A stretch of 64,000 nucleotides of DNA, taken from positions 186,001 through 250,000 of the forward strand of contig NZ_CP059597.1 of assembly GCF_022369435.1 (NCBI RefSeq), written 5' to 3'. This DNA comes from Campylobacter sp. RM10537 (lineage in GTDB: Bacteria; Campylobacterota; Campylobacteria; Campylobacterales; Campylobacteraceae). A program made the position numbers and the translations under genes. Positions 9,347-16,830 of this stretch are shown piece after piece (position 1 is the first letter of the stretch; every line of letters starts with the position of its first letter). The notes under the pieces are model-generated. The model saw nothing but the letters and a program-made list of their open reading frames with translations. It did no database searches and was not told where the DNA came from.

Positions 9347-9562
9347 TTAGTCTTTGTTAAATTTTGAGATTTCCTCTTGGATTTGTTGCTCCATGTGAAG
9401 GAGTTCTTCGTAGTCTTTTTTCTGCTTTTCTAAAAGTTCATCAAATTTAAATCCTAGCATGACAATACGATATAAATTAGGCTTATATTTTCTCCAGTTA
9501 TATAGTGTGCTTACATCAACATCAATTTCATACGCCATGTCGCGTTTGCTTTTTTTGATCAT
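9347..9562 (-). CDS. Small helix-turn-helix protein
   Basis: A 71-residue protein whose first 35 residues (KRDMAYEIDVDVSTLYNWRKYKPNLYRIV) look like a helix-turn-helix with a recognition helix STLYNWRKYKP; the C-terminal half is a charged helix that could dimerise. A small transcriptional regulator is likely; the targets are unknown. Divergent from the TM2-protein gene cluster starting at 9726, which would be the nearest possible target. Confidence 0.6.
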   Translation of the reverse strand: MIKKSKRDMAYEIDVDVSTLYNWRKYKPNLYRIVMLGFKFDELLEKQKKDYEELLHMEQQIQEEISKFNKD

Positions 9563-9725
9563 CTAATTCCTATTAAAATTTTTAAAATTCTACATTAGTT
9601 TTTCTTTATTAAAAACATTTGAAATATTCAATTATTTATTATAAAAATATTTAATATTTCAATATTAATTAAGTTTTAATGTGGAATAATTCCAAAGTTT
9701 TATTTATTTTTAAGGAGTTTAGTTT
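9563..9725. promoter_or_regulatory. Divergent intergenic region
   Basis: About 160 very AT-rich bases between the HTH gene and the TM2-protein gene. Several overlapping TATTAA/AATATT elements occur at 9630-9670, and AAGGAG at about 9712 is the SD of the rightward gene. No defined operator can be picked out. Confidence 0.3.
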
Positions 9726-10154
9726 ATGGATTTTAGCAATGTTCTTTTTTCTGTGCAGGATAAATTGCCAAAAGATGGTATATCTGCTATGACTTTAAAA
9801 GAAAAATTTGAAAGCTTAAGTGAAAGCAAACAACAAGAAGTTGTAAGCAATCTTCCTATGCTTGGGCTAAAAAGTCCAGCTTTAGTCTTTTGGGTAGGGA
9901 CTTTTTTATTTGGTGTTTTTGGAGTAGGACGTTTTATGATAGGCGATATAGCACTAGGATGTGTTCGTTTAGGACTCTTCTTAGCTTGGATTATTTTTGC
10001 AATACTAGGTGTAGTAATAAGCCCAATATTTTCAATTTTATGCATATTTATTAGTTATTTGGCTATACCGATTTGGCAAATAGTGGATATGTTTTTAGTG
10101 GGTAAAAAACTTCGTAAGAAAAATTTTAAAAAGATCTTAAATCTTATGCAATGA
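9726..10154 (+). CDS. TM2-domain membrane protein
   Basis: A 142-residue protein. Residues 1-50 are soluble and contain SLSESKQQEVVSNLP. Residues 55-125 form three hydrophobic segments with FGVGRFMIGDIALGCVRL and IPIWQIVDMFLVGKKLRKKNF, the pattern of TM2 domains (Gx(F/H)RFYxG...W..DxFL). The function of TM2 proteins in bacteria is not settled. It heads a rightward group of small genes and has a paralogue at 11151-11615. Confidence 0.7.
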   Translation: MDFSNVLFSVQDKLPKDGISAMTLKEKFESLSESKQQEVVSNLPMLGLKSPALVFWVGTFLFGVFGVGRFMIGDIALGCVRLGLFLAWIIFAILGVVISPIFSILCIFISYLAIPIWQIVDMFLVGKKLRKKNFKKILNLMQ

Positions 10155-10190
10155 TTATTTTAGCTGTAAATTTATAAAATGGAGATGAAA

Positions 10191-10463
10191 ATGAGTAAAA
10201 AATATGCACCTTTTGAAACAGAACCCACTTTGCTTTATGGCAAAGATACTTTTAAAATCGTTGCAGGAAAAACATATACAAATAAAGATGAAAAATTTTG
10301 CATAGGCTTAAAATCAAATGGTTTTCCAACCAATTCTTATCTTATATTTCCACCACAATTTAATTTAAATTTATTACAAATTCTTTTAGGGGAAAGCGAT
10401 TCTAGGGATGATGAAATCATGAAATTTATTAAAATCATAAAGGAGGAGAATGAAAAAAAATAA
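10191..10463 (+). CDS. Small hypothetical protein (90 aa)
   Basis: I chose the ATG at 10191 (MSKKYAPF) because GGAG at 10181-10184 sits 6 bases before it; the ATG codons at 10179 and 10185 have no such site. The product is a small soluble protein with no recognised motif and no signal peptide. It overlaps the next gene by 14 bases, so the two are translationally coupled. Conserved position in C. jejuni (Cj0424) is recalled from memory. Confidence 0.6.
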   Translation: MSKKYAPFETEPTLLYGKDTFKIVAGKTYTNKDEKFCIGLKSNGFPTNSYLIFPPQFNLNLLQILLGESDSRDDEIMKFIKIIKEENEKK

Positions 10464-10758
10464 CATAGTTTGCAAAATATTTTTATTAGGCTTTTTGATA
10501 AATTTAGCCTTTGCAGATATTGGAAGTGAAGCCTTTGTAAAGTCTTATACGGCAAGTTGTGAGGTGCAATCAGGAAATAAAGATTTTTGTTTTTGCATGG
10601 CAAATGAAGTGTTAAATTCTTTAAATGACAAAGAAAGATTGCTTTTAAATGCTTCGTCTATCACACCAGATATTTCTCAAGATTTTCAAAAATTACAAAT
10701 GAAAATAATACAGCTAAGTGCAGATGAAGAGTTATTAAAATATTGTTTAGGTGAATAA
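10450..10758 (+). CDS. Small exported protein (102 aa)
   Basis: Signal peptide at residues 1-22 (NNIVCKIFLLGFLINLAFA). The mature part of 80 residues has four cysteines, including CFC in NKDFCFCMANEV, which suggests disulfide bonding in the periplasm. A strong SD (AAGGAGGAG) overlaps the end of the upstream gene. No family recognised. Part of the 9726-11615 group of small envelope proteins. Confidence 0.65.
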   Translation: MKKNNIVCKIFLLGFLINLAFADIGSEAFVKSYTASCEVQSGNKDFCFCMANEVLNSLNDKERLLLNASSITPDISQDFQKLQMKIIQLSADEELLKYCLGE

Positions 10759-10770
10759 AAAGGAGAAAAA

Positions 10771-11124
10771 ATGAAATACTTGAATGTAAAATTTATATTT
10801 GTTGGAATTTTAACAATACTTTTGGGTGCTTGTAAAGGTGATATTCCAAAGTGTGGTGATAAGGATGTGCAAAATGTATTATCGGATATTCTTTTAGAAC
10901 ATACTTTTTCTAGTTTTTCTGAAGTGGATCGCAAAAAATTAAAATTTACTTATGGTGGCTTCATGAGTGATTTAACCGATAAAGAGAGCAAAACGCAGTA
11001 TTGTAAAGCTCAGGTAAAAGTAAGTGGAGTTGTTAATTCTCGTCCATACAAATGGGATAATTGGATCAATTATTCTGCTAGATATACTGATGATGGTATG
11101 GTTTATGTTGAAATTACCAGATAA
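10771..11124 (+). CDS. Putative lipoprotein (117 aa)
   Basis: The N terminus has a basic start, a hydrophobic segment and the lipobox LLGAC, so Cys21 is probably lipid-modified. The mature part contains CKGDIPKCGDKDVQNVLSD and a beta-rich C-terminal half ending in WINYSARYTDDGMVYVEITR. SD AAGGAG precedes the ATG. No named family. It follows the exported protein by 12 bases and lies before the second TM2-like gene. Confidence 0.65.
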   Translation: MKYLNVKFIFVGILTILLGACKGDIPKCGDKDVQNVLSDILLEHTFSSFSEVDRKKLKFTYGGFMSDLTDKESKTQYCKAQVKVSGVVNSRPYKWDNWINYSARYTDDGMVYVEITR

Positions 11125-11150
11125 GATATCTAATATACTTGAGAGATTAT

Positions 11151-11615
11151 ATGGATTATAATGTGTTTCTTTTGAATCTTCAAAATAAAGTCAATAAAGA
11201 AGATTTCTTTAATTTAACTATGAAATTTAATAATATGGATGAAGCTAAACGATCAAAGATTGAGCAAAATATTTATCATTTGCAACTTTGCGATACTCTT
11301 ACTCCAATGATTGCTAGTATTATAGCAGGATGTTTATGTTGTGGTTTTTTGGCTTTAGATCGATTTTTGATTAAAGATTTCATGATAGGTATTATAAGAT
11401 TGATATTTTCATTATTTATACCATTGTGCTTTTTTTGCTTGGCTTGTTATTGTGAAGATATTAATGAACAAGATATAGCAGATGTTTTGTGGTTTTTATG
11501 TGGAATATCAGTCTTTTTTGCTATTATTTGGTGGGCAGCTGATTTATTTTTTGTTTATAAGAAAGTGCAAAAAAATAATTTCAATCAAATTAATACATTC
11601 TTAAATAATTTTTAG
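11151..11615 (+). CDS. TM2-like membrane protein, paralogue of 9726 gene
   Basis: The start at the ATG 11151 is preferred over a TTG at 11139, since GAGAG at 11141-11145 can serve as SD. The product has a soluble N-terminal part with MDEAKRSKIEQNIYHLQL, then three hydrophobic segments with LALDRFLIKDFMIGIIRL and IIWWAADLFFVYKKVQKNNF, matching the TM2-domain layout of the 142-residue protein 1 kb upstream. The two genes bracket an exported protein and a lipoprotein. Confidence 0.65.
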   Translation: MDYNVFLLNLQNKVNKEDFFNLTMKFNNMDEAKRSKIEQNIYHLQLCDTLTPMIASIIAGCLCCGFLALDRFLIKDFMIGIIRLIFSLFIPLCFFCLACYCEDINEQDIADVLWFLCGISVFFAIIWWAADLFFVYKKVQKNNFNQINTFLNNF

Positions 11616-11635
11616 AGCAATAAAACATTGCTCTA
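11613..11635 (+). terminator. Hairpin after TM2-like gene cluster
   Basis: Inverted repeat TAGAGCAA-TAAAACA-TTGCTCTA, 8-bp stem, starting at the stop codon. No T run follows, so termination would be weak or factor-dependent. Confidence 0.45.
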
Positions 11636-11715
11636 AATTCCAATCAAACTAAAATCAAGCTTTTTTTGCTACAATTTCTCAAAATTTTTTATAAGTAAAA
11701 ATCTAAGGAATCTTT

Positions 11716-13293
11716 ATGGTTGAAGTAAGAAATCTTACCATGCGTTTTGCAAATCAACTTTTATTTGAAAATGTCAATTTAAAACTCGTTCGCGGACAAA
11801 GATATGGACTTATAGGCGCTAATGGTGCTGGAAAATCAACTTTTTTAAAAATTCTTTCAGGTGAAATAGAATCAAGTAGTGGCGAAGTCGTTTTTGATGA
11901 GGGCTTAAGGATCGCAGTTTTAGGGCAAGATCAATTTGCTTTTGAAAACTACACTATTAAAGATGCGGTTATGTGTGCCAATAAAAGATTATATGAGGCT
12001 CTAAAAGAAAAAGAAAAGCTTTATATGAGTGAAGAATTTACCGATGAAATCAATGAACGTTTAAGCGAACTTGAGATGATAACTGCTGAAGAAGATCCAA
12101 ACTATGATTGTGAAACGCGTTGTGAAAAAATTTTAAGTTCTTTAAAAATCAAAGATTTTGATGCTTTGATGAGTACTTTACAAAGTGCGGATAAATTTAA
12201 AGTTTTACTTGCGCAAGTTTTGTTTTTAGGTGCAGATGTGCTTTTTTTAGATGAGCCTACAAACAACCTTGATTTAGAGGCAATTTCTTGGCTTGAAAAT
12301 GAACTTTTAAGACACGAGGGAACTTTGGTTGTCATCTCTCACGATAGGCATTTTCTTAATAAAATTTGCACGAGAATTTTAGATGTTGATTTTAAACAAA
12401 TTAGGGATTTTGCCGGAAATTACGATGATTGGTATATGGCTTCGACGCTTTTAGCAAAACAAGCTGAGCTTAAACGTGATAAAACTTTAAAAGAAAGAGA
12501 AGAATTAGAAAATTTCATCCGTCGTTTTAGCGCAAATGCGTCTAAGGCAAAGCAAGCTACAAGTAGGGCTAAAGCACTTGAAAAATTAGAGCTTGAAGAG
12601 ATTAAAATTTCAAGTCGCAGGGATCCTAGTATCGTTTTTCGCTTGGGAAGAGAGATTGGTAATGAAGTTTTAGAGCTTAAAGGTATTAGCAAAGCTTATG
12701 AACATAGTTTGTTTTCAAATTTGGAACTTAAGATAGAAAAAAATGATAAAATTGCTTTAATTGGAGCAAATGGTGTGGGCAAATCAACTTTAGTAAAAAT
12801 TATTGCAAATGCCATTACTCCAGATGAAGGCAATTTACATTTAGGTGCAACTATAGAGCTTAGATATTTTCCACAGGATACAAGTAATATTATCAATGAA
12901 AATTTAAAGCTTTATGAATGGCTTATGAGCGAAAAATTTAAAGATTTAGATGAGATTAGAAAGTGCTTAGGAAGGATGCTTTTTAGTGGAAGCGATCAAG
13001 AAAAAATAGCTGCAAATTTAAGCGGAGGTGAAAAACATCGCTTGATGCTTTCTCGTCTTATGCTAGAGCGTCCAAATTTTTTACTTTTAGATGAACCTGA
13101 TAACCATCTTGATCTTGAAAGCATTATTGCTTTGGGAGAAGCTTTGTATAATTTTCAAGGCGTGGTGCTTTGTGTGAGTCATGATAGAGAACTTATTGGA
13201 TCTTTTGCAAATCGCATTTGGGAACTAAAAGATGGAAAACTTTTGGATTTCAGGGGAAATTATGAAGAATTTTTAGGAGAAAATAATGGCTAA
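11716..13293 (+). CDS. ABC-F family ATPase
   Basis: A 525-residue protein with two ABC cassettes and no membrane segment. Walker A motifs GANGAGKST (34-42) and GANGVGKST (about 350-358), Walker B LFLDEPTNNLDLE and LLLDEPDNHLDLE, and the second signature LSGGEKHRL are intact; the first signature region is degenerate. The linker between cassettes is Lys/Arg-rich as in ribosome-binding ABC-F proteins, probably of the YbiT-like group. A role in translation or ribosome function is inferred. It overlaps the next gene by 8 bases. Confidence 0.85.
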   Translation: MVEVRNLTMRFANQLLFENVNLKLVRGQRYGLIGANGAGKSTFLKILSGEIESSSGEVVFDEGLRIAVLGQDQFAFENYTIKDAVMCANKRLYEALKEKEKLYMSEEFTDEINERLSELEMITAEEDPNYDCETRCEKILSSLKIKDFDALMSTLQSADKFKVLLAQVLFLGADVLFLDEPTNNLDLEAISWLENELLRHEGTLVVISHDRHFLNKICTRILDVDFKQIRDFAGNYDDWYMASTLLAKQAELKRDKTLKEREELENFIRRFSANASKAKQATSRAKALEKLELEEIKISSRRDPSIVFRLGREIGNEVLELKGISKAYEHSLFSNLELKIEKNDKIALIGANGVGKSTLVKIIANAITPDEGNLHLGATIELRYFPQDTSNIINENLKLYEWLMSEKFKDLDEIRKCLGRMLFSGSDQEKIAANLSGGEKHRLMLSRLMLERPNFLLLDEPDNHLDLESIIALGEALYNFQGVVLCVSHDRELIGSFANRIWELKDGKLLDFRGNYEEFLGENNG

Positions 13294-13618
13294 ATTTAGA
13301 ATTCAATACAGTGCAGGTTTTGGGCACTTTACTCAAAATCATAAGGGTTTTGGTCCAACCATTTACATAGAAGAAGTTGTAGAATTTGACAATGGGAAAG
13401 ATTATTTTGATTATATTGATTTTTATAAGACTTATTCTAAACCCGACGATACTTATTTTCATATCAGTTTTTTAGAAGATAGACCTTTAAGCGATAAGGA
13501 AATTACTATACGCAATGAATATCGAAAAATGCGTGATGAAAACTGCAAAAAAGCTAAAGAAAATTTCATAGCAAATCGTGAAATTGATATGGAATATATA
13601 CCAACTCATCACGATTGA
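13286..13618 (+). CDS. Conserved hypothetical protein (110 aa)
   Basis: A 110-residue soluble protein, rich in aromatic and acidic residues (FGHFTQNHKGFGPTIYIEE), with a charged C-terminal helix. No signal peptide, membrane segment or recognised motif. Its ATG lies 8 bases inside the ABC-F gene, so co-translation is likely. Function unknown. Confidence 0.6.
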   Translation: MAKFRIQYSAGFGHFTQNHKGFGPTIYIEEVVEFDNGKDYFDYIDFYKTYSKPDDTYFHISFLEDRPLSDKEITIRNEYRKMRDENCKKAKENFIANREIDMEYIPTHHD

Positions 13619-13627
13619 TTTTTAAAA

Positions 13628-13641
13628 GGAACGATTTTTGC
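13628..13641 (+). promoter_or_regulatory. Sigma54 (RpoN) promoter of the 13678 gene
   Basis: GGAACGATTTTTGC: GG at 13628-13629 and GC at 13640-13641 separated by exactly 10 bases, inside the fuller form AAAAGGAAC-N5-TTGCTT known for Campylobacter flagellar class II promoters. The expected transcription start is near 13653, 25 bases before the ATG. Confidence 0.8.
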
Positions 13642-13677
13642 TTGTATAATTTTTGCATATTTTGAAAGGAGAAAGTT

Positions 13678-14040
13678 ATGCAAGTAGGTTATAAAACCAT
13701 AAGCTCATATGAATATGATGCTATCAGTGGTCAATATAAAAAAGTCGATAAAGAAGTCGAGGATTATTCTTCTAATTCTGATTTCACAAGTCTTTTAGAT
13801 AGATTAGGCGAGAATGAGAATTCGCAGAATTTAGATTCTAAAATTAATAATGAGAATTTAAATTCAAATCATTCTTTAAGCACATATGCACAAAATTCAA
13901 ATGTGTATGCTTATCGCTTTAGGCAAAATGAAGGAGAGCTTTCTTTAAGATCTCAAAGTGCAAGTGTACATAATGATCTTGTAAATCAGAATGAACAAAA
14001 GAATAGTAGTCTTTTAAATGATTTGCTAAATGCAATTTGA
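13678..14040 (+). CDS. Sigma54-dependent small protein, flagellar regulon candidate
   Basis: A 120-residue, Ser/Asn-rich hydrophilic protein without signal peptide or membrane segment. The N terminus MQVGYKTISSYEYDAISGQYKKVDKE is followed by a low-complexity middle part (NLDSKINNENLNSNHS). A sigma54 promoter ends 37 bases before the ATG and AAAGGAGA is the SD, so it should be expressed with hook and basal-body genes. The orthologue in C. jejuni (Cj0428, from memory) is also RpoN-dependent. Whether the protein is flagellum-secreted or structural is not shown. Confidence 0.7.
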   Translation: MQVGYKTISSYEYDAISGQYKKVDKEVEDYSSNSDFTSLLDRLGENENSQNLDSKINNENLNSNHSLSTYAQNSNVYAYRFRQNEGELSLRSQSASVHNDLVNQNEQKNSSLLNDLLNAI

Positions 14041-14042
14041 TT

Positions 14043-14063
14043 AAAGCTCCATTAAGGGGCTTT
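14043..14063. terminator. Terminator between convergent genes
   Basis: Hairpin AAAGCTCC-ATTAA-GGGGCTTT (8 bp with one G-T pair), followed on the plus strand by ATTGTCTTTG. It touches the end of the convergent YigZ gene and may serve both directions. Confidence 0.55.
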
Positions 14064-14646
14064 ATTGTCTTTGTATTTCCAAAGGTGTAAAATTTTTACA
14101 AAATATTTCAAATTTTTCTTTTTCATTAGCATTAACATAAAAACTTAAAATAACTCTTTCATTTATAAAATTACGTTGAAATTTTAAAGTGTTTGAATTT
14201 AAAAAATATTCCAAACGTCCAAGATTTTTTATATTGATAGCAATTTCAATTTTTTCTTTAATTTCAAAAGGTATTAAAGTTGCATGAAAAATAACTTCAT
14301 TAACCGCATCGCTATAGGCTTTTACAAGCCCTCCTGTTCCAAGTTTTATTCCCCCAAAATATCTTACTACAATAACAGCTGTATTGATCAGATTAAAACC
14401 TCTTAAAACATTTAAAGAAGGCATTCCAGAAGTTCCCTTAGGTTCTCCATCATCGCTTTTATCTTCTACAATTTGATTAAAATTATTTAAATATCTATAA
14501 GCATAAACAAAATGTACGGCTTTTGGGTGTTTTTGTTTTAAATCGCTTAAAAGCGTTTTAAAATGTTCATAAGGGCAAAGAAAGGCTAAAAAGGTTGATT
14601 TTTTGATTTCAATACTATTTGTATAAATTTGAGTAATAATCTGCAT
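14062..14646 (-). CDS. YigZ/IMPACT family protein
   Basis: A 194-residue protein. The N-terminal UPF0029/IMPACT domain is recognisable from KSTFLAFLCP, the DDGEPKGTSGMP motif at about residues 62-73 and VVRYFGGIKLGTGGLVKAYSDA, followed by a smaller C-terminal domain. Family members in bacteria have no firmly assigned biochemical role; a link to translation or nucleic-acid binding is proposed. It is transcribed alone. Confidence 0.85.
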   Translation of the reverse strand: MQIITQIYTNSIEIKKSTFLAFLCPYEHFKTLLSDLKQKHPKAVHFVYAYRYLNNFNQIVEDKSDDGEPKGTSGMPSLNVLRGFNLINTAVIVVRYFGGIKLGTGGLVKAYSDAVNEVIFHATLIPFEIKEKIEIAINIKNLGRLEYFLNSNTLKFQRNFINERVILSFYVNANEKEKFEIFCKNFTPLEIQRQ

Positions 14647-14756
14647 TTTAACCTTAAATAAAATCGAAAATTTATGATTTATATCTTGATTAAAATGAAT
14701 AATATCAGCTTTAAGCTAAATTTATAATTTAAGATTAATTTGTTAGAATTAATTTT

Positions 14757-15980
14757 ATGAAAAAAATTAAAAAAACACATTTTATTATTTTGTTGATCTT
14801 TGATTTTTTAGCCCTTTTGTATGGAATTTCTACTTTAAGTATTGGTAGTGATGAGGCTGAAATTTATTTTGGAGAAAGGAATTCTCTTTTATTTTTTTCC
14901 CATGATTTACTTTATTATATCACTCATTTTGGGACTTTTATTTTAGGAAACAATGATTTTGGCTTAAGATTTCCTATTTTATTTTTTCATTTTTTAAGTT
15001 GTTTTCTACTTTATAAATTAGCACAAAAATATACAAAAACGCCTTTAGATACTTTTCTTTCGCTTTTGCTTTTTATTTTGCTTCCAGGGACTGTTGCGAG
15101 TGCTTTATTGGTTAATGAGGCCGCTATAGTCATTTTTTTAACATTGGCAATACTTTGTGCTTATGAGTATGAAAAAAAATGGCTTTTCTATCTTCTTTTG
15201 ATTTTGTCTTTATGTGTAGATAAATCATTTAATATTTTATTTTTAACCTTTTTCTTTTTTGGAATTTATAAAAAAGATGTTCTTTTATTGAATTTATCTT
15301 TAATACTTTTTGGGATCAATATCAGTTTTTATGGTTTTGATATAAGCGGGCGTCCACGTGGATATTTTTTAGATACCTTAGGAATTTTCTCCGCTTGTTT
15401 TTCTCCGCTTGTTTTTATTTATTTTTTTTATGTTATTTATCGTTTAATGTTTAGAGAGAAAAAAAATTTGCTTTGGTTTTTGATGAGTATTACTTTTATA
15501 TTTTGTTCTTTGCTTTCCTTGAGGCAAAAGCTTTACTTGGAAGATTTTCTCCCTTTTTGTGTTATTTGCACCCCTTTGATGGTAAAAACTCTTATGGAAA
15601 GCTATCGAGTAAGATTACCTATATTTAGATTAAAATATAAGATTTTTATAGAATGTACAGCAATTTTTTTACTATTTTGCTATTTTGTTATTATAGGAAA
15701 TCAATTTCTATATTATATAGTTTCAAATCCTAAAAGAAATTTTGCAAATAATTACCATTTTGCTAAAGAATTAAGTCAAGAATTAAAAAAACAAAATATT
15801 TTCGCAATAAGAGTTTCTGATTCTTTGCAAAAAAGATTGAGATTTTATGGAATTAAAGATAGCAATATCTTTTATTTAAGTGCTATAAAAAATGATAAAG
15901 AAAATAATGAAAATCAAAAAATAATCAAAGTAAAGTTAGGTAAATTTGAAAAAAAATATCAAATTAAAAGCTTTAAATAA
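14757..15980 (+). CDS. GT39/ArnT-like membrane glycosyltransferase
   Basis: A 407-residue integral membrane protein with about ten hydrophobic segments. The first loop after TM1 holds IGSDEAEIYFGE; an acidic DE motif in this place is the mark of GT-C fold enzymes of the PMT/ArnT type, which use polyprenyl-phosphate sugar donors. The C-terminal 60 residues are soluble. It overlaps the next gene by 35 bases, so the two are one operon. The acceptor is unknown; the prepilin-like partner is a candidate only by position. Confidence 0.6.
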   Translation: MKKIKKTHFIILLIFDFLALLYGISTLSIGSDEAEIYFGERNSLLFFSHDLLYYITHFGTFILGNNDFGLRFPILFFHFLSCFLLYKLAQKYTKTPLDTFLSLLLFILLPGTVASALLVNEAAIVIFLTLAILCAYEYEKKWLFYLLLILSLCVDKSFNILFLTFFFFGIYKKDVLLLNLSLILFGINISFYGFDISGRPRGYFLDTLGIFSACFSPLVFIYFFYVIYRLMFREKKNLLWFLMSITFIFCSLLSLRQKLYLEDFLPFCVICTPLMVKTLMESYRVRLPIFRLKYKIFIECTAIFLLFCYFVIIGNQFLYYIVSNPKRNFANNYHFAKELSQELKKQNIFAIRVSDSLQKRLRFYGIKDSNIFYLSAIKNDKENNENQKIIKVKLGKFEKKYQIKSFK

Positions 15981-16713
15981 AGCTTTTACTCTTTTAGAAC
16001 TTGTTTTGGTTATTTTTATTTTAGGTATTATTATTTCTATAGCTAAAATTAATATAAAGCAAGATAGACTGATTTTAGGTGCAAAGCAAATTCTTAATGA
16101 TATAAACTATCTTAGAAATTTAGCTATGATGCAAGAAAGCTTTAGAAACTCAGATTTAGCAGTAGCTAAAAGAGAATGGTATAAAAGCAGATGGCAACTT
16201 TATTTTATTAAATCTGCAGCGACTGATTATGAGCAAACTTATACTATTTTTTTGGATAAAAATGGCGATGGAAATGCAAATTTAGGTAAAACAGATATTA
16301 ATATTGATAGAGAAATTGCTATAGATATTTTAAATCCTAAAAAATTAATGAATTCAGGTCAAAGCGGAGTAATTGATAAGAATGATGAAAAAGTAACCAA
16401 AAGATTTAATATTTTCAAAACTTTTGATATAGAAAAAGTTGAATTTAAGGGCTCTTGTAGTGGCTCTACAAGAATTGTTTTTGATGAGATGGGAAGATTA
16501 TACTCTCCTCTTAAAAATTCCAAAAGCCCTTATGATAAAAATTTAGCTAAAAGTGGTAAAAATTGTATCATTCGCTTAACATCTAAATATAAGCGTCAAA
16601 TTTGTATAGTGATAGATTCTTTAAGTGGATATACTTATATTCCTAAATTTAGTAATTTTAATAATCAATTGCTTATTTACAATGAAAAAACAATTGAGTG
16701 TTCTAAAATTTAA
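15946..16713 (+). CDS. Prepilin-like protein with N-methylation motif
   Basis: A 255-residue protein with the type IV prepilin-like N terminus KAFTLLELVLVIFILGIIISI at about residues 12-32. The leader is basic, but the residue before FTLLE is Ala instead of the usual Gly, and Glu sits at position +5, as in pseudopilins. The soluble domain contains FLDKNGDGNANLGKTDI, a Ca-binding-like loop, and a C-terminal region with two Cys. It overlaps the glycosyltransferase-like gene by 35 bases. It may be a minor pseudopilin of the competence/type II-like apparatus; pairing with the PilM/N/O-like trio at 40795-42759 is inferred. Confidence 0.7.
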   Translation: MKKNIKLKALNKAFTLLELVLVIFILGIIISIAKINIKQDRLILGAKQILNDINYLRNLAMMQESFRNSDLAVAKREWYKSRWQLYFIKSAATDYEQTYTIFLDKNGDGNANLGKTDINIDREIAIDILNPKKLMNSGQSGVIDKNDEKVTKRFNIFKTFDIEKVEFKGSCSGSTRIVFDEMGRLYSPLKNSKSPYDKNLAKSGKNCIIRLTSKYKRQICIVIDSLSGYTYIPKFSNFNNQLLIYNEKTIECSKI

Positions 16714-16740
16714 ATAAAAATATTTATTGCTAATTATTTC

Positions 16741-16763
16741 GTTCCACTTATCCAAAGTGGAAC
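16741..16763 (+). terminator. Hairpin overlapping a sigma54 promoter (left)
   Basis: Perfect 9-bp inverted repeat GTTCCACTT-ATCCA-AAGTGGAAC 28 bases after the prepilin-like gene. It may end that transcript. The right arm contains the GGAAC half of the following sigma54 promoter. The identical element lies at 26321-26343. Confidence 0.55.
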
Positions 16764-16772
16764 ACTTCTTGC
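16759..16772 (+). promoter_or_regulatory. Sigma54 promoter of left pseudogene
   Basis: GGAACACTTCTTGC: GG and GC separated by 10 bases, with the full form TGGAAC-N5-TTGCTT. Predicted start near 16784; SD AAGGAA at about 16821 and ATG at 16831 follow. Confidence 0.8.
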
Positions 16773-16830
16773 TTATATTATTTTAAGATATTTAGATTGA
16801 AGGCAAAAAAATCTAAATTAAGGAATTAAT

